A DNA stretch of 23,760 nt from Bacteroidota bacterium (GTDB lineage Bacteria > Bacteroidota > Bacteroidia > B-17B0 > Aurantibacillaceae), in assembly GCA_023433205.1 (NCBI GenBank), contig JAEZDS010000099.1, positions 1 through 23,760 on the forward strand. Direction: 5' to 3'. The notes under the pieces are model-generated. The model ran no database searches. It was not told the origin of the DNA and saw only the letters and a program-made list of their open reading frames with translations. A program made the position numbers and the translations under genes. Position 1 is the stretch's first letter. Every line of letters begins with the position of its first letter. Of this stretch, positions 23,602 to 23,760 are shown piece by piece.

Positions 23602-23760
23602 GGTTACACAGAGGAACACATAGTTAGAGGCAAAACAGAGGGACACATAGAGGGCAAAGGGTAAATATTAACAGGTTACACAGAGGAACATATAGGAAAA
23701 CAATGGAACACATAGAGGGCAAGGGGTAAATACTAAAAGGTTACACAGAGGAACACATAG
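23602..23760 (+). repeat. CATAG repeat array with 65-72 bp higher-order units, running off the window
   Basis: GGTTACACAGAGGAACA starts at 23602, 23674 and 23739 (spacings 72 and 65). Between these lie GGAACACATAGAGGGCAA-type segments and GGTAAATA(C/T)TAA(A/C)A. CATAG recurs many times. No start codon or long frame is conserved in it. It lies directly upstream of the membrane protein / glyA operon and so may hold or displace its promoter. Confidence 0.75.

Noticed and set aside
23602..23760. Possible CRISPR array at the right edge
   Set aside because: Units are of uneven length and the spacers are themselves repeats of the same CATAG family.

Overview
This window comes from a member of the Bacteroidota (Bacteroidetes). 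The evidence is internal. There are type IX secretion (T9SS) C-terminal sorting domains and a PorP/SprF protein. Several upstream regions carry the Bacteroidetes -7 promoter element TAnnTTTG (or TAnnTTCG), and clear Shine-Dalgarno sequences are lacking. The window also carries a long-form PurF-like protein of the Bacteroidetes type and abundant intergenic palindromes. I cannot assign family or genus from sequence reading alone. No tRNA, rRNA or CRISPR array was seen.

Layout. 1-5455: the end of a T9SS cargo protein; yajQ (minus), divergent from a lipoprotein-type VanX-like D,D-dipeptidase; uvrB, convergent with a GNAT acetyltransferase; smpB with a small lipoprotein gene. 5456-5673: a non-coding repeat and hairpin region. 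5674-13873: a purF-like amidotransferase gene (minus), then a plus-strand run of a large CotH-like T9SS type B protein, a PorP/SprF outer-membrane protein, a DUF4340-like anchored protein and dnaN. 14150-16336: bioF-like and PAP2 phosphatase genes (both minus).

16535-21068 is the accessory part and the most interesting region. A secreted 420-residue protein is followed, after one in-frame TAA, by a 508-residue frame. That frame has a hydrophobic pre-toxin-like segment and a C-terminal tip resembling TNT-type NAD+ glycohydrolases. Two small genes with overlapping ends follow (candidate immunity proteins), then a set of decayed small genes with frameshifts. Base composition drops sharply inside the toxin gene at about 18.8 kb and stays AT-rich to about 21.8 kb. 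This is the pattern expected when a toxin tip and its immunity gene are swapped as a unit.

21069-21811 holds no convincing gene. It is a cluster of palindromes, a 99-bp tandem repeat, a duplicated 31-bp palindrome and CTATG repeats. 21812-23574 is a two-gene minus-strand operon (a membrane protein, then glyA). The right edge is a CATAG repeat array that runs off the window.

Most genes are housekeeping: repair, ribosome rescue, purine, one-carbon and biotin metabolism, and the replication clamp. The T9SS adhesin/PorP pair and the polymorphic-toxin cassette are the surface and competition functions.
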